Assembly: GCA_964580585.1 (NCBI GenBank)
Contig: CAZOKZ010000090.1
Location: 1 to 15,613 of the forward strand
Source: CAZOKZ01 sp964580585
Lineage (GTDB): Bacteria > Sumerlaeota > Sumerlaeia > SLMS01 > JAHLLQ01
Reading direction: 5' to 3'
Length of the DNA stretch: 15,613 nt
Under the pieces are notes generated by a model that saw only the letters and a list, made by a program, of their open reading frames with translations, was not told the DNA's origin and made no database searches. The position numbers were made by a program, and so were the translations under genes. Positions 1 to 6,651 of this stretch are shown one piece after another (positions within the stretch are counted from its first letter, which is position 1; every line of letters begins with the position of its first letter).

Positions 1-645
1 GTCCTTGAGGTTGGTAGTCACTTCGCCGGTAACGATGACTTCGACGCCCGAGCGTTGGCAGCTGACCACAGCGGCATCGAGCAGGAACGATTCGGCGGAA
101 ACATCGGTGGTCGGAGGCGGTGTGTTGATTTCGCCTCCATAACGGCGCATGCCGAGATTGTTCAACGCCACGGAAAGTTTTTCGCGGGCGACGCCTTCGT
201 TCATGATGCGGCCGTCCTGGCGCTCGGTAAGGAAAACCGTGAAACGCGGTTTATAGGCGGGTTTGTAGAGGAACTTTTTCTCCTCGAGGTCGGTTTTCAT
301 TTTTGCAAAATCGACAAAAACTTTGGCGGTGACCTCGTTTTTGCCCTGCACGTATTGTTCGTTCATCACCTCGACGGCATTGACGAAGTTCGGGCCGTAA
401 TTCGAGAGGTACTTTTCAAGCAAATCGTCGGCGAGAATCAACTGATCGCCGAGGAAAATCCGTCCCACAGAAGCGAGAACGGCTTCGAGTTTGGCTTTCT
501 CGACAGCGGCGTCGCGATTATCCGCCGTGGTGGTCAATTCGATCACCAACTGGTCGCCACCCATGGGGGTGAGCTTTAATGCCGAGGCCGGAACGGCCAT
601 CAGCATGCAAATGGATAACATCAATGTTGTCAGGAATCCGCGCAT
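1..645 (-). CDS. Secreted FlgT/LPP20-like protein (3' end outside window)
   Basis: This frame stays open from an ATG at 643-645 to the window edge, giving 215 visible residues, so the C-terminus is missing. Residues 1-22 form a good signal peptide (Arg, then a hydrophobic core, ending Pro-Ala-Ser-Ala), so the product should be periplasmic or outer-membrane associated. A GGAG lies about 11 nt upstream of the ATG and supports this start. Residues about 25-115 show the pattern of the N-terminal domain of FlgT/LPP20-type proteins: an A-x-x-KAKLEAV helix, a VG-x-x-FLGDQ stretch, a tyrosine-rich stretch and a V-x-AKVFVDF strand ending in a Leu. A second alpha/beta segment begins near residue 130 (PRFTVFLTER). 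FlgT builds the H-ring of the flagellar motor, but no flagellar gene is visible here, so a flagellar role is not claimed. The domain similarity is from pattern recognition only. An in-frame signal peptide plus RBS make the gene call itself firm. Confidence 0.82.
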   Translation of the reverse strand, partial: MRGFLTTLMLSICMLMAVPASALKLTPMGGDQLVIELTTTADNRDAAVEKAKLEAVLASVGRIFLGDQLILADDLLEKYLSNYGPNFVNAVEVMNEQYVQGKNEVTAKVFVDFAKMKTDLEEKKFLYKPAYKPRFTVFLTERQDGRIMNEGVAREKLSVALNNLGMRRYGGEINTPPPTTDVSAESFLLDAAVVSCQRSGVEVIVTGEVTTNLKD

Positions 646-972
646 GGCTGTCGATTCTCCGGGATAAGTGCGAGGCGCCCAGCCCAAGGCAGGCGGCACA
701 CCGATCCTCCCTCGGATCGGTCCACGTCCTCATGATATTCTCCTGCAACGTCCATCCATCGCCCGCAAGGTGTCAACGTCAAAGCCCGAGGTGGAAACGG
801 GAAGAGGCACCAAGGAGAATATTTGTCTGATTTGAGTGTTGAACGCGAAGCTCCATTTTGTACCGCGCCAACAAAATCTTCCTCGACGCTCTGGCGCAAG
901 TTGGGCATAAAAATGCTGACGGTAAAGAGATCTGGATCGATACTGTTCTCAGCTTGATTGTTGGTGATTGAT
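646..972. other. Divergent intergenic region
   Basis: These 327 bases separate two divergent genes and should hold both promoters. I see no convincing -35/-10 pair. A perfect TTGACA is present on the minus strand near 770-775 but has no acceptable -10 at 16-18 nt. The only clear structure is the hairpin at 700-721. A minus-strand ATG near 731-733 has a strong AGGAG 6 nt upstream, but the short frame it opens overlaps the secreted-protein gene out of frame and looks non-coding. Confidence 0.6.
700..721. other. 8-bp perfect hairpin in 5' leader
   Basis: ACCGATCC at 700-707 pairs perfectly with GGATCGGT at 714-721 around a 6-nt loop. There is no T-run, so it is not a typical intrinsic terminator. 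It lies 55-76 nt upstream of the secreted-protein start on the minus strand, so it could be an mRNA leader structure or an operator. Confidence 0.45.
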
Positions 973-1686
973 ATGCGCGCGAAATTGCATCCATTTGACG
1001 AACTTGTCCTCTACGATGAGGAGGAATTTCGTTTAGCGGAAGCCGCGCTGTATTTTGCCGCCGACCATGATTCTACAGTCGATATCGATGCTTGCCTCGA
1101 AACGCTGGACGATTTGGCTTTTCGAGTCGAACGCCTTGGCGGTCCGCGACCCCAGGACCAGATTACGGCGCTGTACACCGTGCTGGTGGAAGAAGAAGGA
1201 CTCACGGGTAACACGACCGATTATTACGATCCGCGAAACAGTTTCCTGAACGAAGTGCTGGCGCGTAAGTGCGGTATTCCGATTTCGCTCTCGGCAATTT
1301 GGCTCGACGTGGCCGAGCGACTTGGCTGGCCGTTTTATGGGGTGGGTTTTCCAGGGCATTTTCTGATCAAGCGAGTTGGCCCTGGAGGCGATATTTTGGT
1401 CGATCCGTTCAATGGTGGGCGAGTGTTGAAGCCCGAACATTGCGCGCATTTGTTTGCGGGACTTTCGGGAGTCGATGTTTCGGTCCTCCAGGTGCAATTC
1501 ACATCGTGCACCAAACGGGCGACGTTGGCACGGATGCTGGGAAATTTGAACATTATCTATCATCGCAGCCAAAATTGGCCTCATATGGCCCGTGTGCTCC
1601 AACGATTGATTGCCCTTCACCCCGAACAACCACAGTTAATCGATCAACTTGGGCGAGTGCTTGAACGCGTTCCCTGGTTGAACTAA
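973..1686 (+). CDS. SirB1-family transglutaminase-like / TPR protein
   Basis: The 237-residue product has the diagnostic run of the SirB1 (transglutaminase-like) family: YYDPRNSFLNEVL at about 84-96, GIPISLS at 101-107, GVGFPGHFL at 123-131 and DPFNGGR at 144-150. A helical C-terminal part from about 180 to 237 (NLNIIYHRSQNW...RLIALHPEQPQ) resembles the TPR tail usual in this family. His of PGHF and Asp of DPF match two members of the family's proposed catalytic triad. The Cys position in the NSFLNEVL segment is a Phe/Leu context, as in many SirB1 proteins, so enzymatic activity is uncertain. The family is cytosolic and poorly understood; SirB1 itself is only loosely linked to regulation. The ATG at 973 has a weak GGTG 6 nt upstream. 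A TTG at 958 in the same frame would add five residues and is less likely. Confidence 0.88.
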   Translation: MRAKLHPFDELVLYDEEEFRLAEAALYFAADHDSTVDIDACLETLDDLAFRVERLGGPRPQDQITALYTVLVEEEGLTGNTTDYYDPRNSFLNEVLARKCGIPISLSAIWLDVAERLGWPFYGVGFPGHFLIKRVGPGGDILVDPFNGGRVLKPEHCAHLFAGLSGVDVSVLQVQFTSCTKRATLARMLGNLNIIYHRSQNWPHMARVLQRLIALHPEQPQLIDQLGRVLERVPWLN

Positions 1687-1960
1687 TTGGCCCCCTTTAG
1701 CAAAATCGAATGACCCGCATGCTCCTTGACCTCAAAGGGCTGGGTGTTTTTTTTGCTGGACATTTCAAGTGGGATTGGTTAATAAGTACGTCAAATCTGG
1801 TGCAACCAGATAATATTGTTGCAACGCGCAAAGCAATTGCATGTTTGATTTGTAAGCAAATCCATCGAAGGTCGTCGGACCTCTCAGGGCCAACCTGAAT
1901 ATTATATTTGTCAACCAAGCTTTACCTTTGATGGCACTATAGCAATTGGAGTGGATAGAA
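1687..1960. other. AT-rich intergenic region upstream of pseudokinase gene
   Basis: These 274 bases are richer in A+T than the flanks. CCCTTT near 1693-1698 can pair with AAAGGG at 1734-1739, followed by eight T at 1747-1754, which might be a weak terminator for the upstream gene. A 5-bp hairpin (AGGTC/GACCT) sits at 1869-1882. No promoter with correct spacing could be fixed. A 62-codon frame at 1710-1898 has no RBS and no recognisable composition. Confidence 0.4.
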
Positions 1961-4105
1961 ATGAGTTTCGAGGGTCATATCGCCGCCGATTATCAATTTA
2001 AAACTCAACTTCTCGACGACGCATTCGGATCGTTGTACGAAGCCGAGACCCGGCTGTCGCGGGAACCGGTATTGATTTATGTTCTGGCCGATAGCGATCC
2101 CGATGAGAAGGAAGCGTTTCAGCGCCATTTCCAAATAGCTCAGCAATTGGCAAGACTTGATCCGCATCCGAACATTGTGCGGCATTTCGAGCCATTCATG
2201 CACGAGGGCAAAATGTGCATTGTCACGGATTGGTTCAACGCGTTGCCGTTTTCCATCCGCGATGCGCATCAAAAACCGTTCAATGTCTCGCTGGCGTTGG
2301 AGTTTGCCCGCAATACACTCGAAGCGTTGGAATATTTGCATCAAAATCAAATCTATCCAGGCTATATCAGTCCGGATATTTTAATTCCCACGGAAGAAGG
2401 CAAAATCGTTCTGTGGCATATCGGTCTTCCCGTCGTGCCGAATTCCAAACGAAGCCAAACGATGCGGCGCGCTTATGAAGCACCCATGTATCTGGCGCCT
2501 GAAATTTGGCTGCGTCAGGATTCGTGGACCCCTGCGACGGAAATGTATTCCATCTGCTCGACGTTATTTTATCTATTGTCCGGACGACCTCCGTTTCACG
2601 ACCGATTGGTGTTGAAGGTCGGTTACAAAATCATGGAAGACGCTATCCCTTCCATTCATCAATATCGTCCGGATGTTCCCGAACGGCTGGAAAGAATATT
2701 GCGGAGAGGGTTGGCAAAATCGCCGGACGATCGATTCTCCTCGGCAAAAGAGCTGTCCTCTTTGCTGCGTCCTCTTTATCCGCAACCGCCAATCGATTTA
2801 TTGAAGGCAATTAATGATTGGGAAACGGGCGCGGTTCCTCCACCCAAAGAATCCACCCACGAATTCAAAACAACGAAGCCAAGTAATATCAGCGAAGCGC
2901 GAAAAGTTAATCCGAAGCCGCCTGCCACCGAGGAGATAGAAAAGAAAAGTAATACCATCGTTTTCGCAATAGTTGGATTGGTTTGCCTGGCGCTGATCCT
3001 TCTTGCGGCGATTGCGGTATTGCCAAAATTGTCGTCTTCGGACGACGAAATCGCGGCGGTGCCGATAGAACCCATTACACAGGCCAAACCCGTTCCTACG
3101 CCGCTCCCGACGCCGGCAGAAGAATCGGTGGTTCCAATCCCCACGCCGACACCCTGGCCGACGCAAACCCCGAAACCCACGGCCACACCGGTACCCACGC
3201 CGACTCCCACGCCTGCCCCGTTGCAGTATATCACATTGGATCCCAAAAAACCCCTGCGCAATCACCCGTTGACGGTTACCTACGACTCGCGTGGGGGAGA
3301 GCTTGAAAGAGTTCAAGATGTAAAACTCAACTGCCTCATGAACACTGGCATTTACTCGTTGCAAAGCCCCATACCGATGGTTGCTACGAACGACCCACAT
3401 ACGTGGCAGGCAACGTTCGACGTTCCGTTTTTCGCACGCGAAGTCGAAATCCATATTCTTGGGCCTGACGGAGAGGACCACTACGAAAGTAACTGGAAAT
3501 TCATCACAGCGGCCAGCGATGGTTCCGAACCACTGAGTATGTTTGAACATACATCGTCGTTTTCGCCGTTCCGAATGGATGGCAAGACAGACGTGGGGAG
3601 TTGTAATTTTTCCACCAAAGTCCTCCGTCCCTTCTTCGTCCAGCAAAAAGACAGTTGGATTTACGTGGCGTGCGAAATTCCCGAAGGACACGATGCTTTT
3701 GTGTATATTATAACAGACCCTTCGGTCAGAGAACCTTATCGGTGGGAGAAGAAAGGGGAAGGTTTGTTGCCTTACGTCTATCTGGCGTTTGAAAACACAA
3801 CGAGCTTTTGTACTTTCTTAATTCCGGGTATTAATACAGGTGGAAACGAAGATCGGGATCGATCCCTTCCATGGGATGTTTATCGAGCCGATCGTTTTTT
3901 TGAAGCTGTTATTCACGAGGAAATGATTCCTGGCGATGGCCCGATCTATCTGTCGTTACTGGTGTTCAGCGACAGAGACGGGACGCTTAATTATCAAGCG
4001 CCCGGTTCGGAAAACGGCGACAATAACCTGGAAGAAGACGAGTTGTTGAAACTCAACCGTGAAGGCGACGTTTGCCGCGAGGCTGGGAAACTAAGGGTGC
4101 GGTGA
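1961..4105 (+). CDS. Membrane pseudokinase with carbohydrate-binding-like ectodomain
   Basis: The 714-residue product begins with a Ser/Thr protein kinase fold (about 10-275). Scaffold motifs are kept: HPNIV at 69-73, APE at 179-181, a YS...LLSGRPPF helix, and an LAKSPDDRFSS end. Catalytic residues are gone: the VAIK Lys is Tyr40, the alpha-C Glu is His56, the HRD-x-K-x-x-N loop reads YPGYISPDI (132-140) and DFG is His153-Ile-Gly155. It should therefore be inactive as a phosphotransferase. One membrane helix follows at about 332-356, then a Thr/Pro-rich linker (376-420). An outside region of about 421-516 resembles a beta-sandwich starch-binding (CBM25/26-like) module, and a further beta-rich domain runs from about 525 to 690. 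The topology is cytoplasmic pseudokinase and periplasmic sensor. GGAG at 1948-1951, 9 nt before the ATG, sets the start; a TTG at 1946 is rejected. Ectodomain assignment is by pattern only. Confidence 0.88.
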   Translation: MSFEGHIAADYQFKTQLLDDAFGSLYEAETRLSREPVLIYVLADSDPDEKEAFQRHFQIAQQLARLDPHPNIVRHFEPFMHEGKMCIVTDWFNALPFSIRDAHQKPFNVSLALEFARNTLEALEYLHQNQIYPGYISPDILIPTEEGKIVLWHIGLPVVPNSKRSQTMRRAYEAPMYLAPEIWLRQDSWTPATEMYSICSTLFYLLSGRPPFHDRLVLKVGYKIMEDAIPSIHQYRPDVPERLERILRRGLAKSPDDRFSSAKELSSLLRPLYPQPPIDLLKAINDWETGAVPPPKESTHEFKTTKPSNISEARKVNPKPPATEEIEKKSNTIVFAIVGLVCLALILLAAIAVLPKLSSSDDEIAAVPIEPITQAKPVPTPLPTPAEESVVPIPTPTPWPTQTPKPTATPVPTPTPTPAPLQYITLDPKKPLRNHPLTVTYDSRGGELERVQDVKLNCLMNTGIYSLQSPIPMVATNDPHTWQATFDVPFFAREVEIHILGPDGEDHYESNWKFITAASDGSEPLSMFEHTSSFSPFRMDGKTDVGSCNFSTKVLRPFFVQQKDSWIYVACEIPEGHDAFVYIITDPSVREPYRWEKKGEGLLPYVYLAFENTTSFCTFLIPGINTGGNEDRDRSLPWDVYRADRFFEAVIHEEMIPGDGPIYLSLLVFSDRDGTLNYQAPGSENGDNNLEEDELLKLNREGDVCREAGKLRVR
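3623..3632 (-). repeat. RGGGACGGAG motif copy 1
   Basis: Exact copy of the recurring decamer, here with A first, inside the pseudokinase gene. The coding strand decodes it as part of Val-Leu-Arg-Pro. Confidence 0.6.
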
Positions 4106-4108
4106 GAT

Positions 4109-4129
4109 ATAAAGGATGAAGGCAAAAGG
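4109..4129 (-). repeat. Heptamer tandem repeat, left arm (CCTTTNN type)
   Basis: Read on the minus strand this is CCTTTTG, CCTTCAT, CCTTTAT: three full heptamers with a partial TTTCG before them. It starts 3 nt after the pseudokinase stop codon. A 13-bp core (4111-4123) is perfectly inverted relative to 4449-4461 on the far side of the small membrane-protein gene. Such heptamer arrays resemble the short tandemly repeated sequences known from cyanobacteria and other bacteria. Confidence 0.65.
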
Positions 4130-4194
4130 CGAAATTAAACAGCAACAAAAATGAATAAGCCAGCGTTTCCGATTCTGGAGGCCATGAGAGCCAA

Positions 4195-4422
4195 ATGAAA
4201 AAGAAACGTACGATTCGCGATATCGAATTCTATTTGGACCAAACAGTGTTTGGGTTGTTGGGATGTGGGTTAGGCTTCATTGTTTCTGTTGGCTTAGGTT
4301 TTGACGACAAGCTGGATCCCAGAATGATTCTCGCGACAAGCATCATTGCCATCGGAGTGATGCGCATTCATCGTTGGCGATTTCATGCAACCCAGCGCAA
4401 TAATGATGAAAAAAACGGATAG
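4195..4422 (+). CDS. Small two-helix membrane protein, unknown function
   Basis: The 75-residue product has a charged start (MKKKRTIRDIEF), two predicted membrane helices (about 17-33 and 43-56, the first Gly-rich) joined by a short acidic loop (DDKLDP), and a basic, polar C-terminus. I recognise no family. The start ATG has GAGAG 4 nt upstream and GGAGG about 13 nt upstream. A five-codon frame (ATG at 4184 to TGA) overlaps the RBS region and ends across the start. It follows the pseudokinase by 89 nt in the same direction and may be co-transcribed with it. It is enclosed by inverted heptamer repeats (4109-4129 and 4450-4477), which could mean the gene and its flanks arrived as a unit. Hydrophobicity and RBS support coding, but the short length keeps confidence moderate. 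Confidence 0.6.
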   Translation: MKKKRTIRDIEFYLDQTVFGLLGCGLGFIVSVGLGFDDKLDPRMILATSIIAIGVMRIHRWRFHATQRNNDEKNG

Positions 4423-4426
4423 CGGC

Positions 4427-4446
4427 AATTTTCTTTTGGGAAAATT
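4427..4446. terminator. Possible bidirectional weak terminator hairpin
   Basis: AATTTTC at 4427-4433 pairs perfectly with GAAAATT at 4440-4446 around a 6-nt loop. It lies between two convergent stop codons (4422 and 4482), where a terminator is expected. The stem is A+T rich and there is no strong following T-run on either strand, so efficiency is doubtful. Confidence 0.35.
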
Positions 4447-4449
4447 CAG

Positions 4450-4477
4450 CCTTCATCCTTTTGCCTTTCGCCTTTCC
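4450..4477 (+). repeat. Heptamer tandem repeat, right arm (CCTTTNN type)
   Basis: Four perfect-length heptamers in a row: CCTTCAT, CCTTTTG, CCTTTCG, CCTTTCC. It lies 4 bp from the end of trpE and is inverted relative to the array at 4109-4129. The shared 13-bp core is GCCTTCATCCTTT (4449-4461). Confidence 0.7.
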
Positions 4478-4481
4478 CATC

Positions 4482-5960
4482 TCACTCCAGCCCATTATTT
4501 GCCCATTCGATGGCGCGGAGCATCCCGCGCGCTTTGTTCAGTGTTTCTTCGTATTCGTTGGCGGGGACGGAGTCCGCGACGATGCCGGCGCCCGCTTGAA
4601 CGTACACACGGTCGCCCGTAATGACGGCGGTGCGGATCGTAATGCATGAATCCATCTTGCCGTTGAAACCGAAGTACACCGCGCTGCCGCCATACGGGCC
4701 GCGTCGCGTGTTTTCCACTTCGTCGATGATTTCCATGGCGCGGATTTTTGGCGCGCCGGTCAACGTTCCCGCCGGGAAACACGCTCCGAGCACATCCACG
4801 GCGTCTTTGCCTTTTTCAAGGCCGCCTTCGACGTTCGACACGATGTGCATCACGTGGCTATAACGCTCAATCACCTGGAAATCGGTTACGCGGACAGTGC
4901 CGTATTTCGACACGCGTCCGACATCGTTCCGTCCGAGATCCACGAGCATGATATGCTCGGCAAGTTCCTTCTTGTCGGCGAGCAAATCCTCTTCGAGCGC
5001 TTTGTCTTCCGCTGCCGTGGCGCCGCGTTTGCGCGTGCCCGCGATGGGACGCACGGTAACCTGGCCGTCGGCGCATTTGACCAGGATTTCCGGCGATGAA
5101 CCGGCGAGAACCAATTCCCCCATGCTGAGATAGAACATGTACGGCGATGGGTTGATCGCTCGCACGGCACGGTAAATGTCAAACGGATCGCATTTCAGGT
5201 CGGTAACCAACCGTTGGCTGATGACGACCTGGAAAATATCGCCCGCGGCGATGTACTCTTTGCATTTGAGAACCGACGCTTCGAATTCCTCGCGTGTGAC
5301 GTTCGAGGTCGGTTCGAGCGAGTCGCCCGCGTTGGGAGAGGGCGGCGTCATCGCCGGGGCCGGAGCCGTTACGCGCGTATGCAGGCGGTCGAGCTTGGCA
5401 AGCGCCTGATCATAAGAGGCTTGCAAGTCATCGCCCACGTGCGCGTTCACGATCAGCAACATGCGATGCTTAACGTGGTCGAATGCCACGACGGAATCGG
5501 CCACCATGAACAATGCGTCGGGCAAATTCAGATCGTCTGGGTTTTTGTCGGGAATCGTTTCGAAATACCGCACCGAGTCGTAGGACATATAGCCGACAGC
5601 GCCGCCGGTAAATGGCGGTAGGTCGGGATTTTCGACCGGTTTGTAGTGATTCATGATCGCGCGCAATGTTTCCATCGGCGAAGCGTGTTTGTCGAAATCC
5701 CGCCGGTCGCTCAAGAAAGTAATATCCTGATCGAGACCCCTGGCGCGGAACAGCAGGAACGGATCGGCTCCGATAAACGAGTACCGACCCACTTGCTCGC
5801 CGTTTTCAACCGATTCGAGCAGGAAGCCGTACGCGCTTTCCTTCAACTTACGGTAAACGGACACCGGCGTTTCCAGGTCGGCCATGATTTCCCGATAAAC
5901 AGGGACGAGGTTACCTTGCCCGGCCAATTGGCGGAATTCTTCAAACGATGGTTTGATCAT
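4482..5960 (-). CDS. trpE: Anthranilate synthase component I
   Basis: This 492-residue protein is full length for TrpE, which makes anthranilate from chorismate with ammonia supplied by the TrpG glutaminase. The LLES motif at 47-50 and NPSPYM at 270-275 are the tryptophan feedback-inhibition site. The chorismate-binding core is complete: PIAGTRKRG at 305-313, DLGRNDVGRV at 341-350, HVMHIVSNVEG at 369-379, FPAGTLTGAPK at 395-405 and QAGAGIVADSVP at 455-466. No trpG is in the window and there is no fusion to one. The start ATG lies 36 nt after the hisI stop, so the two genes probably form an operon. A GGGA lies about 13 nt before the ATG, a weak RBS. Aminodeoxychorismate synthase PabB is the main alternative, but the LLES motif and the N-terminal length favour TrpE. 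Confidence 0.97.
   Translation of the reverse strand: MIKPSFEEFRQLAGQGNLVPVYREIMADLETPVSVYRKLKESAYGFLLESVENGEQVGRYSFIGADPFLLFRARGLDQDITFLSDRRDFDKHASPMETLRAIMNHYKPVENPDLPPFTGGAVGYMSYDSVRYFETIPDKNPDDLNLPDALFMVADSVVAFDHVKHRMLLIVNAHVGDDLQASYDQALAKLDRLHTRVTAPAPAMTPPSPNAGDSLEPTSNVTREEFEASVLKCKEYIAAGDIFQVVISQRLVTDLKCDPFDIYRAVRAINPSPYMFYLSMGELVLAGSSPEILVKCADGQVTVRPIAGTRKRGATAAEDKALEEDLLADKKELAEHIMLVDLGRNDVGRVSKYGTVRVTDFQVIERYSHVMHIVSNVEGGLEKGKDAVDVLGACFPAGTLTGAPKIRAMEIIDEVENTRRGPYGGSAVYFGFNGKMDSCITIRTAVITGDRVYVQAGAGIVADSVPANEYEETLNKARGMLRAIEWANNGLE
4563..4572 (+). repeat. RGGGACGGAG motif copy 2
   Basis: Exact copy with G first, inside trpE near its 3' end; on the coding strand it spells part of Asp-Ser-Val-Pro-Ala. 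Confidence 0.6.
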
Positions 5961-5996
5961 GATGGTAGTATTCCCGTTGCGGGTGATTGGAGCGGT

Positions 5997-6422
5997 TTAG
6001 GATTTGCCGTACTTCTTGTTCATTTCTTCCTGGGAAAGAACGCGTTCGCCGTCCTCGGCCCATTCGCCTTCCTGGCGCGAGCGATAGAAGCACGAACGGA
6101 AGCCCGTGTGGCAGGCGGCGCCCTCTTGTTCGACCTTGATCAGCACGCAATCGGCGTCGCAGTCGATGCGGATATCGAGCACTTTTTGCGTGTGGCCGCT
6201 GGATTCGCCCTTCAGCCACAGTTTGCCGCGCGAACGCGACCAGTAGCAGGCCAGCCCGCGTTCGAGCGTGATGCCAAGGCTTTCGCGGTTCATGAACGCG
6301 AACATCAGGACCTCGCCCGTGGCGGCGTCCTGGCAAATGCACGGCACCAGGCCGTTTGCGTCGAATTTGACTTTTTCCAGCAGTCCCGCGATGGCGGGAT
6401 CGGTTTGATCGGTGACACTCAT
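5997..6422 (-). CDS. hisI: Phosphoribosyl-AMP cyclohydrolase
   Basis: The 141-residue protein is a stand-alone HisI, which opens the purine ring of phosphoribosyl-AMP in the third step of histidine synthesis. Visible motifs are YWSRSRGKLW at 60-69, the metal-binding DCDAD at 87-91 (Cys88 plus three Asp), ACHTG at 103-107 (Cys104) and SCFYR at 110-114 (Cys111). These are the Mg and Zn ligands of the family. There is no C-terminal HisE (pyrophosphohydrolase) domain, so HisE must be encoded elsewhere. The ATG at 6420-6422 has an AAGGG 11 nt upstream. A TTG at 6429-6431 in frame lies too close to that RBS. It is followed at 36 nt by trpE, an unusual pairing of His and Trp pathway genes, and is divergent from the gene at 6652. 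Confidence 0.95.
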   Translation of the reverse strand: MSVTDQTDPAIAGLLEKVKFDANGLVPCICQDAATGEVLMFAFMNRESLGITLERGLACYWSRSRGKLWLKGESSGHTQKVLDIRIDCDADCVLIKVEQEGAACHTGFRSCFYRSRQEGEWAEDGERVLSQEEMNKKYGKS

Positions 6423-6582
6423 GACAGTCAAAACCCTTCAGAAATCAGAATGGGATGTAAGAATCGGGAGGCGGCGAGGGCTGGCAACAGGAATTTCCCC
6501 GTCCAAGGTGTCCCAGAGCTTTTGAGTCGGGGTTAGTTTCTGAACCGTAACGCTTCTCACCCCTTCCGCTCGCACGCAATCC

Positions 6583-6611
6583 TTGACCACACCAATTGAA
6601 GCGGTTAGGTT
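6583..6611 (+). promoter_or_regulatory. Candidate sigma-70-type promoter for the gene at 6652
   Basis: TTGACC at 6583-6588 and TAGGTT at 6606-6611 are separated by exactly 17 nt. The -35 matches consensus at 5 of 6 positions and the -10 is poor. It would start transcription about 35 nt before the ATG. This is suggestive only. Confidence 0.25.
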
Positions 6612-6651
6612 AAGCCACCGATATGGAATGCTCTGGAAACGGGAGGGCGCC

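Noticed and set aside
55..579. A 174-codon plus-strand frame
   Set aside because: It is antisense to the secreted-protein gene, which has a signal peptide and RBS.
518..748. A minus-strand frame with AGGAG 6 nt before an internal ATG
   Set aside because: The RBS is good, but the frame overlaps the secreted-protein gene out of frame and its product has no recognisable features. A regulatory upstream frame cannot be excluded.
1710..1898. A 62-codon plus-strand frame in the intergenic region
   Set aside because: No RBS and no coding character; the region is A+T rich and probably regulatory.
3086..3220. Short repeats in the Thr/Pro-coding region
   Set aside because: They follow from repeated Pro-Thr codons in the linker and are not an independent repeat element.
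2776..3691. Two Gly- or Arg-rich minus-strand frames
   Set aside because: They mirror the Thr/Pro linker and neighbouring pseudokinase codons; no RBS or domain.
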